The notes under the pieces were generated by a model. That model had not been told where the DNA came from. It did not search any database and worked only from the letters and a program-made list of their open reading frames with translations. The translations under genes and the position numbers were made by a program. Below are positions 41,384-50,504 of a DNA stretch of 64,000 nt, piece by piece; position 1 is the first letter of the stretch; each line of letters begins with the position of its first letter. This DNA is from Methylomonas sp. (GTDB lineage: Bacteria; Pseudomonadota; Gammaproteobacteria; Methylococcales; Methylomonadaceae), in assembly GCF_023228165.1 (NCBI RefSeq), contig NZ_JALOBS010000011.1:1-64000 (forward strand). The letters run 5' to 3'.

Positions 41384-42454
41384 ATGACTATTTTAGTGAC
41401 CGGCGGCGCCGGTTTTATTGGCAGTAATTTTGTTTTGGATTGGCTGGCCGGTTCCGACGAGCCGGTCGTCAATATCGATAAACTAACCTATGCCGGGAAT
41501 TTGGAAAATCTGGCTTCACTTCAGGGCGATGGCAGGCATATTTTTGTAAAAGCCGACATAGGCGACTACGCCGTTGTGCTGGATTTGCTGAAAAAAGACA
41601 AAATTCGGGCGGTGGTTAATTTTGCCGCCGAGTCGCATGTGGATCGATCTATCCACGGTCCGGAAGATTTTATTCAAACCAATATTCTGGGTAGCTTTAG
41701 GTTGTTGGAGGCAGTGCGCTGCTATTGGAATGGTTTGGATGAACCGGATAAACAGGCGTTCCGCTTGCTGCATGTATCAACCGACGAGGTGTACGGCTCC
41801 TTGGAGAAAACCGATCCGCAGTTTTCCGAGACCCATCAATACCGGCCTAATAGCCCCTATTCCGCGAGTAAGGCTGCCAGCGATCATTTGGTGCGCGCCT
41901 ATCATCACACTTATGGTTTGCCGGTGTTGACCACCAATTGTTCCAACAACTACGGGCCGTATCATTTTCCGGAAAAACTAATTCCGCTATGCATCCAGAA
42001 TGCACTTATGGGCAAAGCACTGCCTATTTATGGCGACGGGCAACAGATTCGCGATTGGCTGTATGTGAAAGACCACTGCAGTGCGATTCGCAGAGTGTTG
42101 GCGGCAGGCCAAGTTGGCGAGGTTTACAACGTCGGTGGCTGGAACGAAAAAGCCAATCTGGAGGTGGTGCATACCTTGTGCAACATGCTGGACGAATTAA
42201 AGCCGCGCGCCGACGGCAAGTCTTACGCGGAGCAAATCACTTACGTGACCGATAGGCCTGGTCACGACCGACGTTATGCCATCGATGCCACAAAATTGCA
42301 GCTGGAACTGGGCTGGAAACCGGCGGAAACCTTTGATACAGGTATTCGCAAAACCGTGCAATGGTATTTAGAACATCAGAGTTGGGTAAATAATGTGTTA
42401 TCCGGTGATTACCAGTCCTGGCTGGAAAAGAATTACGCCGGTAGGGAAGCATGA
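41384..42454 (+). CDS. rfbB: dTDP-glucose 4,6-dehydratase
   Basis: Second enzyme of dTDP-L-rhamnose synthesis. A 356-residue short-chain dehydrogenase-type protein: NAD-binding TGGAGFIGSNFV, FAAESHVDRSI, HVSTDEVYGSL with the catalytic Thr-Asp-Glu, and YSASKAASDHLVRAYHHTYGLP with YxxxK. The order here is rmlB-rmlD-rmlA-rmlC, all on the plus strand with short gaps, a complete rhamnose-precursor operon for O-antigen or capsule. Confidence 0.96.
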   Translation: MTILVTGGAGFIGSNFVLDWLAGSDEPVVNIDKLTYAGNLENLASLQGDGRHIFVKADIGDYAVVLDLLKKDKIRAVVNFAAESHVDRSIHGPEDFIQTNILGSFRLLEAVRCYWNGLDEPDKQAFRLLHVSTDEVYGSLEKTDPQFSETHQYRPNSPYSASKAASDHLVRAYHHTYGLPVLTTNCSNNYGPYHFPEKLIPLCIQNALMGKALPIYGDGQQIRDWLYVKDHCSAIRRVLAAGQVGEVYNVGGWNEKANLEVVHTLCNMLDELKPRADGKSYAEQITYVTDRPGHDRRYAIDATKLQLELGWKPAETFDTGIRKTVQWYLEHQSWVNNVLSGDYQSWLEKNYAGREA

Positions 42455-42478
42455 TTACCTGTAATTTTGCGGTCTGAC

Positions 42479-43375
42479 ATGAAGATACTGTTACTCGGAA
42501 AAAACGGCCAAGTGGGTTGGGAGTTGCAGCGTAGCCTGGCTCCGCTGGGAGAGTTAATTGCTCTGGATCGGCAAAGTCAAACGCATTGCGGTGTTTTAAG
42601 CAATTTAAACGGAATAGCTAAATCCTTACAGGATTTGCAACCGAATGTCATCGTTAATGCGGCGGCCTATACCGCAGTGGATAAAGCGGAAACCGACATC
42701 GAGGCGGCAAATCTGATCAATTCCCAGGCACCAACGGTCTTGGCCGAGGCTGCAAAAGCTTGTGATGCCTGGTTGGTGCATTATTCCACCGATTATGTGT
42801 TCGACGGCAGCGGCACGCGAGCCTGGCGGGAAGACGATACAACCAGCCCGTTGAGTGTTTATGGACGCACCAAGCTGGCCGGCGAGCAAGCCATACAGCA
42901 ATCGGGCGTTCGGCATCTGCTATTTCGCACCAGTTGGGTATATGCGGCAAGGGGCAATAATTTTGCCAAAACCATGTTGCGCTTGGCTCAAGAACGCGAA
43001 CAACTGTCCGTCATAAATGATCAATTCGGCTCGCCGACGGGCGCGGAATTATTGGCTGATGTAACGGCGCTTGCCATTCGCACTGCTTGGGACCGTCAAG
43101 ACGTGGCGGGTTTGTACCACTTGGTGGCGGACGGTGAAACCAGTTGGTTTGATTATGCGGATTATGTGCTGAATTTTGCCAGAGACGCGGGTATATCCCT
43201 AAAGCTTGCCAAAGACACCTTGCGGGCCATACCGACCGAGCAATACCCCACGCCGGCCCGGAGGCCGTTAAACTCCAGATTGAATACCGACAAGCTCAAA
43301 ACCACCTTTGATCTATGTTTGCCTAGTTGGCAAACCGGGGTGGAACGTATGTTAATGGAAATTCACGGAAAATAA
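42479..43375 (+). CDS. rfbD: dTDP-4-dehydrorhamnose reductase
   Basis: Final step of dTDP-L-rhamnose synthesis, NAD(P)H-dependent. A 298-residue protein from the ATG at 42479 (MKILLLGKNGQVGWELQRSL, dinucleotide-binding Gly-rich loop). Motifs VIVNAAAYTAVDKAE, HYSTDYVFDGSG, and YGRTKLAGE with the catalytic Tyr-Lys are intact. It starts 24 bp after rmlB; the earlier TTG start in the same frame lacks support. Confidence 0.95.
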   Translation: MKILLLGKNGQVGWELQRSLAPLGELIALDRQSQTHCGVLSNLNGIAKSLQDLQPNVIVNAAAYTAVDKAETDIEAANLINSQAPTVLAEAAKACDAWLVHYSTDYVFDGSGTRAWREDDTTSPLSVYGRTKLAGEQAIQQSGVRHLLFRTSWVYAARGNNFAKTMLRLAQEREQLSVINDQFGSPTGAELLADVTALAIRTAWDRQDVAGLYHLVADGETSWFDYADYVLNFARDAGISLKLAKDTLRAIPTEQYPTPARRPLNSRLNTDKLKTTFDLCLPSWQTGVERMLMEIHGK

Positions 43376-43377
43376 TT

Positions 43378-44262
43378 ATGACGCAACGTAAAGGCATTAT
43401 CCTCGCCGGTGGTTCAGGTACCCGCTTGTATCCGGTGACCAAAGCCGTATCCAAACAACTATTGCCGATTTACGATAAACCGATGATCTATTATCCGCTC
43501 AGTACCTTGATGCTGACGGGGGTTCGCGATATTTTGATTATTTCCACCCCGCAAGATACGCCGCTGTTCCAGCATCTGCTGGGCGACGGTAGCGACTGGG
43601 GGATTAATTTGTCTTATGCCGTGCAGCCCAGTCCGGACGGATTGGCGCAAGCGTTTATTATCGGGCGGGAGTTTGTCGGCAATCATCCCAGTGCCTTGGT
43701 GTTGGGCGACAATATTTTTTACGGCCATGATCTGCATGTGCAACTTAAGAACGCTGATACCCAAGACCTCGGTGCTACCGTATTCGCTTACCATGTCAAT
43801 GATCCCGAGCGCTACGGAGTCGTTAGCTTTGACCGGGATGGCAATGCAACCTCATTGGAAGAAAAGCCGATTCAGCCTAAAAGTAACTATGCGGTTACCG
43901 GTTTATATTTTTACGATAACCAAGTAGTCGACATTGCTAAAAACTTACAACCCTCCCCACGCGGCGAGCTGGAAATTACTGACGTTAATAAAGCCTATTT
44001 GACTCAAAAACAACTCAGCGTGGAAATTATGGGACGCGGCTATGCCTGGCTGGATACCGGTACGCATAGCAGCTTGATTGAAGCGGGTAATTTCATTGAA
44101 ACTATTGAAAATCGCCAAGGATTGAAAGTGGCATGCCTGGAAGAGATCGCCCTGCGTAGCGGCTGGATAAATAAGGAAAAAATCGAGCAACTGGCAAAAC
44201 CTTTAATTAAAAACGGTTATGGCCAATATCTTATGCGTCTTCTTGATCAACAGGTGTTCTAG
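43378..44262 (+). CDS. rfbA: Glucose-1-phosphate thymidylyltransferase
   Basis: First step of dTDP-rhamnose synthesis. The 294 residues start at the ATG at 43378, 2 bp after the rmlD stop: KGIILAGGSGTRLYPVTKAVSKQLLPIYDKPMIYYPLSTLML is the nucleotidyltransferase signature. Product-feedback residues and the metal-binding GDNIFYG and ITDVNKAYL segments are present. Stop shares one base with the GTG of rmlC. Confidence 0.96.
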   Translation: MTQRKGIILAGGSGTRLYPVTKAVSKQLLPIYDKPMIYYPLSTLMLTGVRDILIISTPQDTPLFQHLLGDGSDWGINLSYAVQPSPDGLAQAFIIGREFVGNHPSALVLGDNIFYGHDLHVQLKNADTQDLGATVFAYHVNDPERYGVVSFDRDGNATSLEEKPIQPKSNYAVTGLYFYDNQVVDIAKNLQPSPRGELEITDVNKAYLTQKQLSVEIMGRGYAWLDTGTHSSLIEAGNFIETIENRQGLKVACLEEIALRSGWINKEKIEQLAKPLIKNGYGQYLMRLLDQQVF

Positions 44263-44813
44263 TGCAAGCAAAGCGACTATCGGTTCCCGATATCATTTTA
44301 TTTACGCCTAAGGTGTTTGGCGATGAGCGGGGGTTTTTCTACGAAAGTTTTAATCAGTCGCTGTTCGGGGAGTTGACAGGGTTTAAACCTGAATTTGTAC
44401 AGGATAATCATTCCAAGTCGCAGCAGGGCGTTTTGCGCGGATTACATTACCAGTTGCCGCCGAAAGGCCAGGGCAAGCTGGTCAGGGTGGTGCAAGGCGC
44501 GGTATTCGACGTGGCGGTGGATATTCGCAAAAATTCTTCAACCTTCGGGCAATGGGTGGGGGTTATTCTATCAGCGGAAAACAAACAGCAAATGTGGATA
44601 CCGGCTGGCTTTGCGCATGGTTTCCTGACCTTATCGGATACTGCGGAATTTCTGTATAAAACCACGGATTACTACTCGCCCGGACATGAACGCTGTATTT
44701 TATGGAACGATGCCGATATCGGTATAGCGTGGCCAACAAGCATAGCCACGCCGCAACTTTCCGCTAAAGATCAACAAGGCAAACCCTTTTCTGTCGCCGA
44801 GCTGTATGACTGA
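44262..44813 (+). CDS. rfbC: dTDP-4-dehydrorhamnose 3,5-epimerase
   Basis: Cupin-fold epimerase of the rhamnose pathway. The 183 residues begin at a GTG overlapping the rmlA stop (TAGTG). Catalytic His in VLRGLHYQLPPKGQGKLVRVVQGAVFDVAVDIR, and WIPAGFAHGFLTLSDTAEFLYKTTDYYSP are characteristic. Last gene of the rml cluster. Confidence 0.95.
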   Translation: MQAKRLSVPDIILFTPKVFGDERGFFYESFNQSLFGELTGFKPEFVQDNHSKSQQGVLRGLHYQLPPKGQGKLVRVVQGAVFDVAVDIRKNSSTFGQWVGVILSAENKQQMWIPAGFAHGFLTLSDTAEFLYKTTDYYSPGHERCILWNDADIGIAWPTSIATPQLSAKDQQGKPFSVAELYD

Positions 44814-44947
44814 GTTGTCTTTTCTATCTTAATAAAACTAATTACCCTAGCCAAATACTTGTTTTTGGAGGCATAAAAAGTTTTGTAGTCGCGCTAGATT
44901 AATCTGAATTTGCTAGAATGCTGTCTTGGATTGACTACAAACATTTT

Positions 44948-46303
44948 ATGAAAAAAATCGAACTTCTCTCCCCGGCCGGTACTATTCGCAATATGCGCTA
45001 TGCTTTTGCGTTCGGTGCCGACGCCGTTTATGCCGGCCAGCCACGCTATAGTCTAAGGGTCCGTAATAATGACTTTCTGGCTGATAACTTAGCCAAAGGT
45101 ATTGCCGAAGCGCATCAACTGGGGAAAAAGTTTTTTCTGGCAGCCAATGTGATTCCCCATAACGCCAAAGTCAAGACGTTTGTTAAAGACATAGCGCCGG
45201 TGATAGCCATGCAGCCGGATGCCCTGATTATGGCGGATCCCGGGCTGATTATGTTGACCCGCGAGCAATGGCCGGATATGCCGGTGCATTTGTCGGTTCA
45301 GGCGAATACCGTCAACTACGCCAGCGTAAAATTCTGGAAAAGTATGGGTATAGAGCGGGTCATATTGTCTCGCGAACTGTCCCTCGACGAAATTGCCGAG
45401 ATTCGCCAGGAATGCCCGGACATGGAATTGGAAGTGTTTGTGCATGGTGCGCTTTGCATTGCCTATTCCGGCCGTTGCCTGTTATCCGGTTATTTCAACC
45501 ATCGCGACCCTAATCAGGGTACCTGCACGAATTCTTGCCGCTGGAAATACGATACCAAACCCGCCCAGGAAAATGCCGAGGGTGATTATGTGTTGGATGA
45601 AAGCGCGGTTTTATCCATGGACGCCCTGAACGAAAACTTGAATACTGCCAGTTGCGGCGGGGCGGAGCGGCATCCTCTGGCCGATAACATCTATTTTCTG
45701 GAAGAGGAAGGTCGAAAAGGCGAGCTGTTGCCGGTGATGGAAGACGAAAACGGCACGTATATTATGAATTCCAAGGATTTGCGGGCTGTAGAACATGTAC
45801 AGCGCTTGGTGGAAATCGGCGTGGATAGTTTGAAAATAGAAGGCCGCACCAAGTCCCATTATTATGTGGCGCGGACGGCGCAAGTGTACCGGCAGGCCAT
45901 TAACGATTCCTTGGCGGGTAGACCCTTTCAGCCGGAATTAATCGGCGTATTGGATAATCTGGCCAATCGCGGCTATACCGACGGATTCTATCAAAGACAC
46001 CATACGCACGAGCATCAAAACTACATTTCCGGCTATTCCAAAAGCCACCAACAGCAGTTTTGCGGCGAAATTACCGCCTATGACTCGGCCACCGGTTTGG
46101 CCGATATTAATGTCAAAAATAAATTTAATGTGGGCGACAAGCTGGAATTGATTTTGCCACGAGGAAATAGCGACATCACGGTTGAAAGCATGTTTGATAA
46201 ATATGGTAATCCCATGCAGGAAGCCTCCGGCGGCGGCTATGAAGTGCGTATTCCGTTGCCGGATGAAGAGTGTCAATATGGTTTGTTGGCGCGTTATTTC
46301 TAA
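44948..46303 (+). CDS. trhP: U32-family tRNA hydroxylation protein (YegQ/TrhP)
   Basis: A 451-residue peptidase U32 family protein; the YegQ branch is known to be needed for prephenate-dependent 5-hydroxyuridine formation in tRNA. Start at the ATG at 44948 (MKKIELLSPAGTIRNMRYAFAFGADAVYAG). The family motif ELEVFVHGALCIAYSGRCLLSGYFNHRDPNQGTCTNSCRWKY carries the conserved cysteines, with a later SLKIEGRTKSHYYVARTAQVYR. It is followed after 17 bp by rraA. Confidence 0.88.
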   Translation: MKKIELLSPAGTIRNMRYAFAFGADAVYAGQPRYSLRVRNNDFLADNLAKGIAEAHQLGKKFFLAANVIPHNAKVKTFVKDIAPVIAMQPDALIMADPGLIMLTREQWPDMPVHLSVQANTVNYASVKFWKSMGIERVILSRELSLDEIAEIRQECPDMELEVFVHGALCIAYSGRCLLSGYFNHRDPNQGTCTNSCRWKYDTKPAQENAEGDYVLDESAVLSMDALNENLNTASCGGAERHPLADNIYFLEEEGRKGELLPVMEDENGTYIMNSKDLRAVEHVQRLVEIGVDSLKIEGRTKSHYYVARTAQVYRQAINDSLAGRPFQPELIGVLDNLANRGYTDGFYQRHHTHEHQNYISGYSKSHQQQFCGEITAYDSATGLADINVKNKFNVGDKLELILPRGNSDITVESMFDKYGNPMQEASGGGYEVRIPLPDEECQYGLLARYF

Positions 46304-46320
46304 GTATGAAGGAGGTTAAT

Positions 46321-46806
46321 ATGGCTTTGGCGACTGCCGATCTATGCGATCGTTTTTCCGAGCAGGAAAACTTTCAGATAGCTGAGCCCATGCTCAGGCA
46401 TTTTGGTGGAAAATGCCAGTTTTCCGGCCTTATTACCACATTAAAGGTCTTTGAAGATAATTCTCTGGTACGGAGTACCTTGGAAGAAAACGGACAGGGT
46501 CGGGTATTAGTGGTAGATGGCGGTGGTTCTCGGCGATGTGCTTTGTTGGGCGACACATTGGCCGCGCTGGCGGTAAAAAATGCCTGGGAAGGTATTGTGG
46601 TGTATGGCTGTGTACGTAGCGTGGATCTGCTCGGCAAAATGCCTGTCGCTGTCATGGCTTTGAATACCCATCCCTTGCGTAGCAATAAGCATGGGCATGG
46701 CGACCGCGACAAAATGATCACTTTTGCCGGTGTCAATTTTAAGAAAGATCATTATATTTATGCCGATAATGACGGAATTATCGTCGCGGACACAAAATTG
46801 GATTAA
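46321..46806 (+). CDS. rraA: Ribonuclease E inhibitor RraA / RraA-like
   Basis: A 161-residue protein with the RraA fold: MALATADLCDRFSEQENFQIAEPMLRHFGGKCQFSGLITTLKVFEDNSLVR, VVDGGGSRRCALLGDTLAALAVKNAWEGIVVYGCVRS, and the late segment VNFKKDHYIYADNDGIIV. In E. coli RraA binds RNase E; some relatives are oxaloacetate decarboxylase/aldolases, so the activity is not certain. The ATG at 46321 has a near-perfect ribosome-binding site (AAGGAGG). Longer in-frame starts overlap trhP. Confidence 0.9.
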   Translation: MALATADLCDRFSEQENFQIAEPMLRHFGGKCQFSGLITTLKVFEDNSLVRSTLEENGQGRVLVVDGGGSRRCALLGDTLAALAVKNAWEGIVVYGCVRSVDLLGKMPVAVMALNTHPLRSNKHGHGDRDKMITFAGVNFKKDHYIYADNDGIIVADTKLD

Positions 46807-46844
46807 AATCGTTTCGTCTTAACCAAGTAAAACACTCAAGAATT

Positions 46845-47801
46845 ATGCAAATCGTACTCGCAAACCCTCGTGGATTCTGTGCCGGCGTTGACCGGGCTAT
46901 TGAAATTGTCGATCAGGCGATCGATACCTTTGGGGCGCCGATTTATGTTCGGCATGAGGTGGTACATAACCGTACCGTGGTGGATGGTCTTAAAGAAAAA
47001 GGTGCGATTTTTATCGAGGATTTAAGCGATGTACCGGTGGGGTCGTATCTGATTTTCAGCGCTCACGGTGTATCGAAAGAAGTACAAAAAGAAGCTGAGG
47101 AACGGCAGTTGACCGTGTTCGATGCAACTTGTCCCTTAGTGACCAAAGTCCACATGCAGGTCGCCAAGCACGCCAAGCAAGATAGAGAGGTGATATTAAT
47201 CGGTCATGCCGGCCACCCGGAGGTGGAAGGCACGATGGGACAGTATGAAAAATGCACGGAGCATGGCGACATTTACTTGGTGGAAACGCCTGAAGATGTA
47301 AAAAATCTGCAAGTCAACAACCCGGACAATCTGGCGTATGTGACCCAGACCACTTTATCGATGACCGATACCAAAGTGATGGTGGATGCGCTACGAGAAC
47401 GGTTTTCGTCCATCAAGGAACAGAAAAAAGATGACATTTGTTACGCCACGCAAAATCGCCAGGATGCCGTGCATGATTTATCGAAAATATCCGACTTGAT
47501 TTTGGTGGTGGGTTCGCCCAACAGCTCCAATTCCAACCGTTTGCGCGAGATTGCGGAGCAACTCGGCAAACCGGCTTATTTGATTGATACTTATATGGAT
47601 TTAAAACAAGATTGGTTGGATGGTATCAAGGTTGTAGGTGTTACCGCCGGCGCATCCGCACCGGAAGTGTTGGTACAGGAAGTGATTAATCAATTAAAAG
47701 CCTGGGGCGGCGAAACTACTTCGGTCAGGGAAAACACCGGTATTGAAGAAAAAGTGGTGTTTTCGATTCCCAAAGAATTAAAAAAGCACATGGAAGCTTA
47801 G
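46845..47801 (+). CDS. ispH: 4-hydroxy-3-methylbut-2-enyl diphosphate reductase
   Basis: Last step of the non-mevalonate isoprenoid pathway, an iron-sulfur enzyme. The 318 residues have the three cluster cysteines in PRGFCAGVDRAIEIV, FDATCPLVTKVH and DICYATQNRQ, and the substrate-binding HGVSKEVQKEA and GHAGHPEVEGTMGQ. Ending GIEEKVVFSIPKELK is typical. Confidence 0.96.
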   Translation: MQIVLANPRGFCAGVDRAIEIVDQAIDTFGAPIYVRHEVVHNRTVVDGLKEKGAIFIEDLSDVPVGSYLIFSAHGVSKEVQKEAEERQLTVFDATCPLVTKVHMQVAKHAKQDREVILIGHAGHPEVEGTMGQYEKCTEHGDIYLVETPEDVKNLQVNNPDNLAYVTQTTLSMTDTKVMVDALRERFSSIKEQKKDDICYATQNRQDAVHDLSKISDLILVVGSPNSSNSNRLREIAEQLGKPAYLIDTYMDLKQDWLDGIKVVGVTAGASAPEVLVQEVINQLKAWGGETTSVRENTGIEEKVVFSIPKELKKHMEA

Positions 47802-47839
47802 GCTTTCAGTGTTTTTATCGCTATCCATAAGGAGGATCA

Positions 47840-48199
47840 ATGACTTTAACCGCAATGGATATGGTTGCTAGTGCCAAGCAACAGATCAAAGAAATAGACA
47901 CTACCGCTGCTCGGGATCAGTTACAAACTAGCTTGATTCTTGATGTAAGAGAGCCGTCTGAATATGCGGCTGGGCATTTGCCCGGCGCTATCAATATTCC
48001 ACGCGGGGTATTGGAGTTTAAGATCGAGGCAACTCCTGAGTTTCAAGGCAAACAGCAACAAGCCATCATCGTTTACTGTCAAACCGGCGGACGCTCGGCT
48101 CTAGCTGCGCATGCGTTGAATCAATTGGGTTATACGCAGGCGGTCAGCATGGCGGGCGGTTTTAAAGCCTGGTCGGAGAGTGGTTTGCCGCTTGGCTGA
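47840..48199 (+). CDS. Single-domain rhodanese-like protein
   Basis: A 119-residue sulfurtransferase-like protein: LILDVREPSEYAAGHLPGAINIPRGVLEFKI and the active-site loop VYCQTGGRSALAAHALNQLGY, with the catalytic Cys in YCQTGGRS. A clear GGAGG precedes the ATG. Separated by 1 bp from hslR. The sulfur donor or acceptor is unknown. Confidence 0.9.
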   Translation: MTLTAMDMVASAKQQIKEIDTTAARDQLQTSLILDVREPSEYAAGHLPGAINIPRGVLEFKIEATPEFQGKQQQAIIVYCQTGGRSALAAHALNQLGYTQAVSMAGGFKAWSESGLPLG

Positions 48200-48200
48200 C

Positions 48201-48590
48201 GTGTCTGAAATCAGGATCGATAAATGGTTGTGGGCCGCGCGGTTTTTCAAGACCCGCAGCTTGGCGGCCGATGCCGTTAACGGCGGCAAAGTGCATGTCA
48301 ATGGGCAACGTTGCAAGCCGGGTAAAGATATCAAGGTGGGCGATGTCGTTGCCGTCACTAAAGATCAATATACCTGGGAAATTCAGGTTACCGATCTGAA
48401 CAAACAGCGGCGACCGGCCAAGGAAGCCGCTCTGCTTTATCAGGAAGATGCAGCCAGCGCCGCTAAACGCCAGGAACAAATAGCGCTGCATAAGCAACAA
48501 CAAGCTTTTTTGCATCCTTCGGAACGCGAACGCAAACCCAATAAAAAACAACGCCGACAAATTCATCGTTTTAAGCAAGACGCCGGTTAA
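48201..48590 (+). CDS. hslR: Heat-shock protein 15 (S4-domain RNA-binding)
   Basis: Recycles stalled 50S subunits carrying nascent chain and tRNA in E. coli. A 129-residue protein from the GTG at 48201 (SEIRIDKWLWAARFFKTRSLAADAVNGGKVHVNGQRCKPGKDIKVGDVV is the S4 domain). The C-terminus is very basic and Gln-rich (RKPNKKQRRQIHRF). An earlier GTG at 48180 would overlap the rhodanese gene and adds residues not typical of the family. Confidence 0.92.
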   Translation: MSEIRIDKWLWAARFFKTRSLAADAVNGGKVHVNGQRCKPGKDIKVGDVVAVTKDQYTWEIQVTDLNKQRRPAKEAALLYQEDAASAAKRQEQIALHKQQQAFLHPSERERKPNKKQRRQIHRFKQDAG

Positions 48591-48713
48591 TGTTGCTCGT
48601 GGTTATAAAAACATAGCCACAACAGCGCGTTCAATTTATCATTTCCATAATACTTCGTAACAGGCGTTTTATTTGGCTTGCGGCGGAGTTTGCGTCACTT
48701 AACAGGATACTCA

Positions 48714-50492
48714 ATGTCGATACGTCCCGCATTATTGATTCATGTTGCTTTGCTTTCAAGTGGATTACTATCCGCCTGCGCCACCAGTAGACAAATTGTT
48801 GTCGATTACCCCAAAACCGACACATCGCCTTTAGCGCCCCTAAAAGGGCAGTCATCGGTATCGGCCGACGATTACTATGTGCAAATTGTTTCCGAATTCG
48901 CGTTTAAAGGCGATAACGCCCTAAAAACCGGTTGCAGCGATATTGGCGCTTCCTATGAGTCTGGGGATTTGTCCGCGGCATTGTTATTCAATATACAAAA
49001 CGAGCCCCTTAAACTAAAACGCGAAACCAGCGGCTTTCTATATCAAGCAACTACGGGGAAATGTAACTTTAAGCTGGAAACTAAAAAAGTTAATTTAACA
49101 CCCTGGTTAAGACTGGATTCCGCAAAGGATACCCAGGTGGAGTACAGTTTTTTGACCAGTAACAGCCAGGAAGCCAATTTGTCGCAATTAGTAGGCGACA
49201 TCAATGCCGCCAGCAGTTTGATGGCATTGACCGGGGTGGGTACCGGTATTGCCGTAATGGGTCAGCTGGCGGGTAGTTGGGTAGAAGCCAGCGCTGCGCA
49301 ACCTGCTGTCAATAAACCCTCAACGTCCGCCAAATATAGTTCCGAGACTCACAATCTTCCCGCTAGTGTTGTACTCGGAAGCGATGGCGGTCATCTGAAT
49401 CAGAGCCGGCTGGAGGTTTATGAAGTAGTGGATGGCGGCATGAAGGCGTGGGTTTCGGAAACCAAGTTGTTGGGAGAGCTGCGGGTCTATCCGGAACTGC
49501 AGCCTTCATTGCTACTCAAGGCGGTTATTGACGGGGTGCCTGATGCGCATGATTTATCTTTGGACGAATTGTTACGTTTGCCGATCCAAACCTCGGCAGG
49601 TGAAATCCCTTTGCGGCAGCTCATCGATCAAGTGGACCAGGCAGAAAAGCCGAATTTACAGCCGGACTGGCAGCAGTACGGCGAAGTGGAGAAGCAATGC
49701 CGCCGTTTGAAACTGGTGTTGAAAGGGCTGGGCTTTAATAAATTCGATCGCAACGCCGTGTTGTATTACTTCCTTTCTAAATCAGCCGACTGGAAAAACT
49801 TTAACATCTCCGCGCAAAAAGCCATGACCGATGCGATACGTCCCCGCGTACTGGAGCAATATCGGAGTAAGGATTTCGCCGGATGTCTGGCCAGTGAAGA
49901 TTATGCCGCCATGCAAAGCATGCAGCTGCCGGTCAACTCGCTTGAGGATTGGGAAAACCTGAGTAGTAACCGGCAAAAGAAGGAAGGCGCGATTAGTTCC
50001 GTACAGTCCGTGGGCCGACAACTTGTGACGGCGTTGAGCCATCCCGATAAAGAAGAAATATCCAGGCAACTGTATCCGCAACTGGCCACTGAAAAAGGCG
50101 GAAGCGGCACGGTGTTGCTGCAAAATCATCTAGGTAATTTCGGGTTGGAAAGCTTGTTGCAGTTGCCTGCAATTCCCGATGAAGGCACGATCATTAGCGC
50201 TGCCCAATTAGCGACTGTTATCGCCGGATTAAATGTCGACAGTTTTACTTGCGTCAGACCCGCCTTAGAGCAAGGCAAACCGCTGGCGAATATCGGAATT
50301 ACATTATTTGTCGGCAAACCGGGTAGTCCTCGCGAGAAGGGCGGGGCGCTGGAATTTGAACTGGCGCAGGGCAAAATTAACCGCTTGGCTTTTCAGCATC
50401 CGTCCTACCGGGATTTCGAGCAGACCATTGCGGATTATCCCGATTTAGGTGGCTGTCGCATCGAGGCCGATTTTATCAATAAATTACATTAG
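48714..50492 (+). CDS. Large uncharacterised lipoprotein
   Basis: A 592-residue protein from the ATG at 48714 with a lipoprotein signal (MSIRPALLIHVALLSSGLLSAC, Cys22). No family is recognised. The residues after the lipid site are Thr/Ser-rich. The middle contains a hydrophobic Ala/Gly-rich segment (INAASSLMALTGVGTGIAVMGQLAGSWVEA) that could be a short membrane or amphipathic region. Other cysteines occur singly (KTGCSD, GKCNF, KQCRR). The gene is followed after 12 bp by a DUF748 protein, so the two probably form an operon and may act together at the envelope. Confidence 0.7.
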   Translation: MSIRPALLIHVALLSSGLLSACATSRQIVVDYPKTDTSPLAPLKGQSSVSADDYYVQIVSEFAFKGDNALKTGCSDIGASYESGDLSAALLFNIQNEPLKLKRETSGFLYQATTGKCNFKLETKKVNLTPWLRLDSAKDTQVEYSFLTSNSQEANLSQLVGDINAASSLMALTGVGTGIAVMGQLAGSWVEASAAQPAVNKPSTSAKYSSETHNLPASVVLGSDGGHLNQSRLEVYEVVDGGMKAWVSETKLLGELRVYPELQPSLLLKAVIDGVPDAHDLSLDELLRLPIQTSAGEIPLRQLIDQVDQAEKPNLQPDWQQYGEVEKQCRRLKLVLKGLGFNKFDRNAVLYYFLSKSADWKNFNISAQKAMTDAIRPRVLEQYRSKDFAGCLASEDYAAMQSMQLPVNSLEDWENLSSNRQKKEGAISSVQSVGRQLVTALSHPDKEEISRQLYPQLATEKGGSGTVLLQNHLGNFGLESLLQLPAIPDEGTIISAAQLATVIAGLNVDSFTCVRPALEQGKPLANIGITLFVGKPGSPREKGGALEFELAQGKINRLAFQHPSYRDFEQTIADYPDLGGCRIEADFINKLH

Positions 50493-50504
50493 GGCCAGAG
50501 GGTA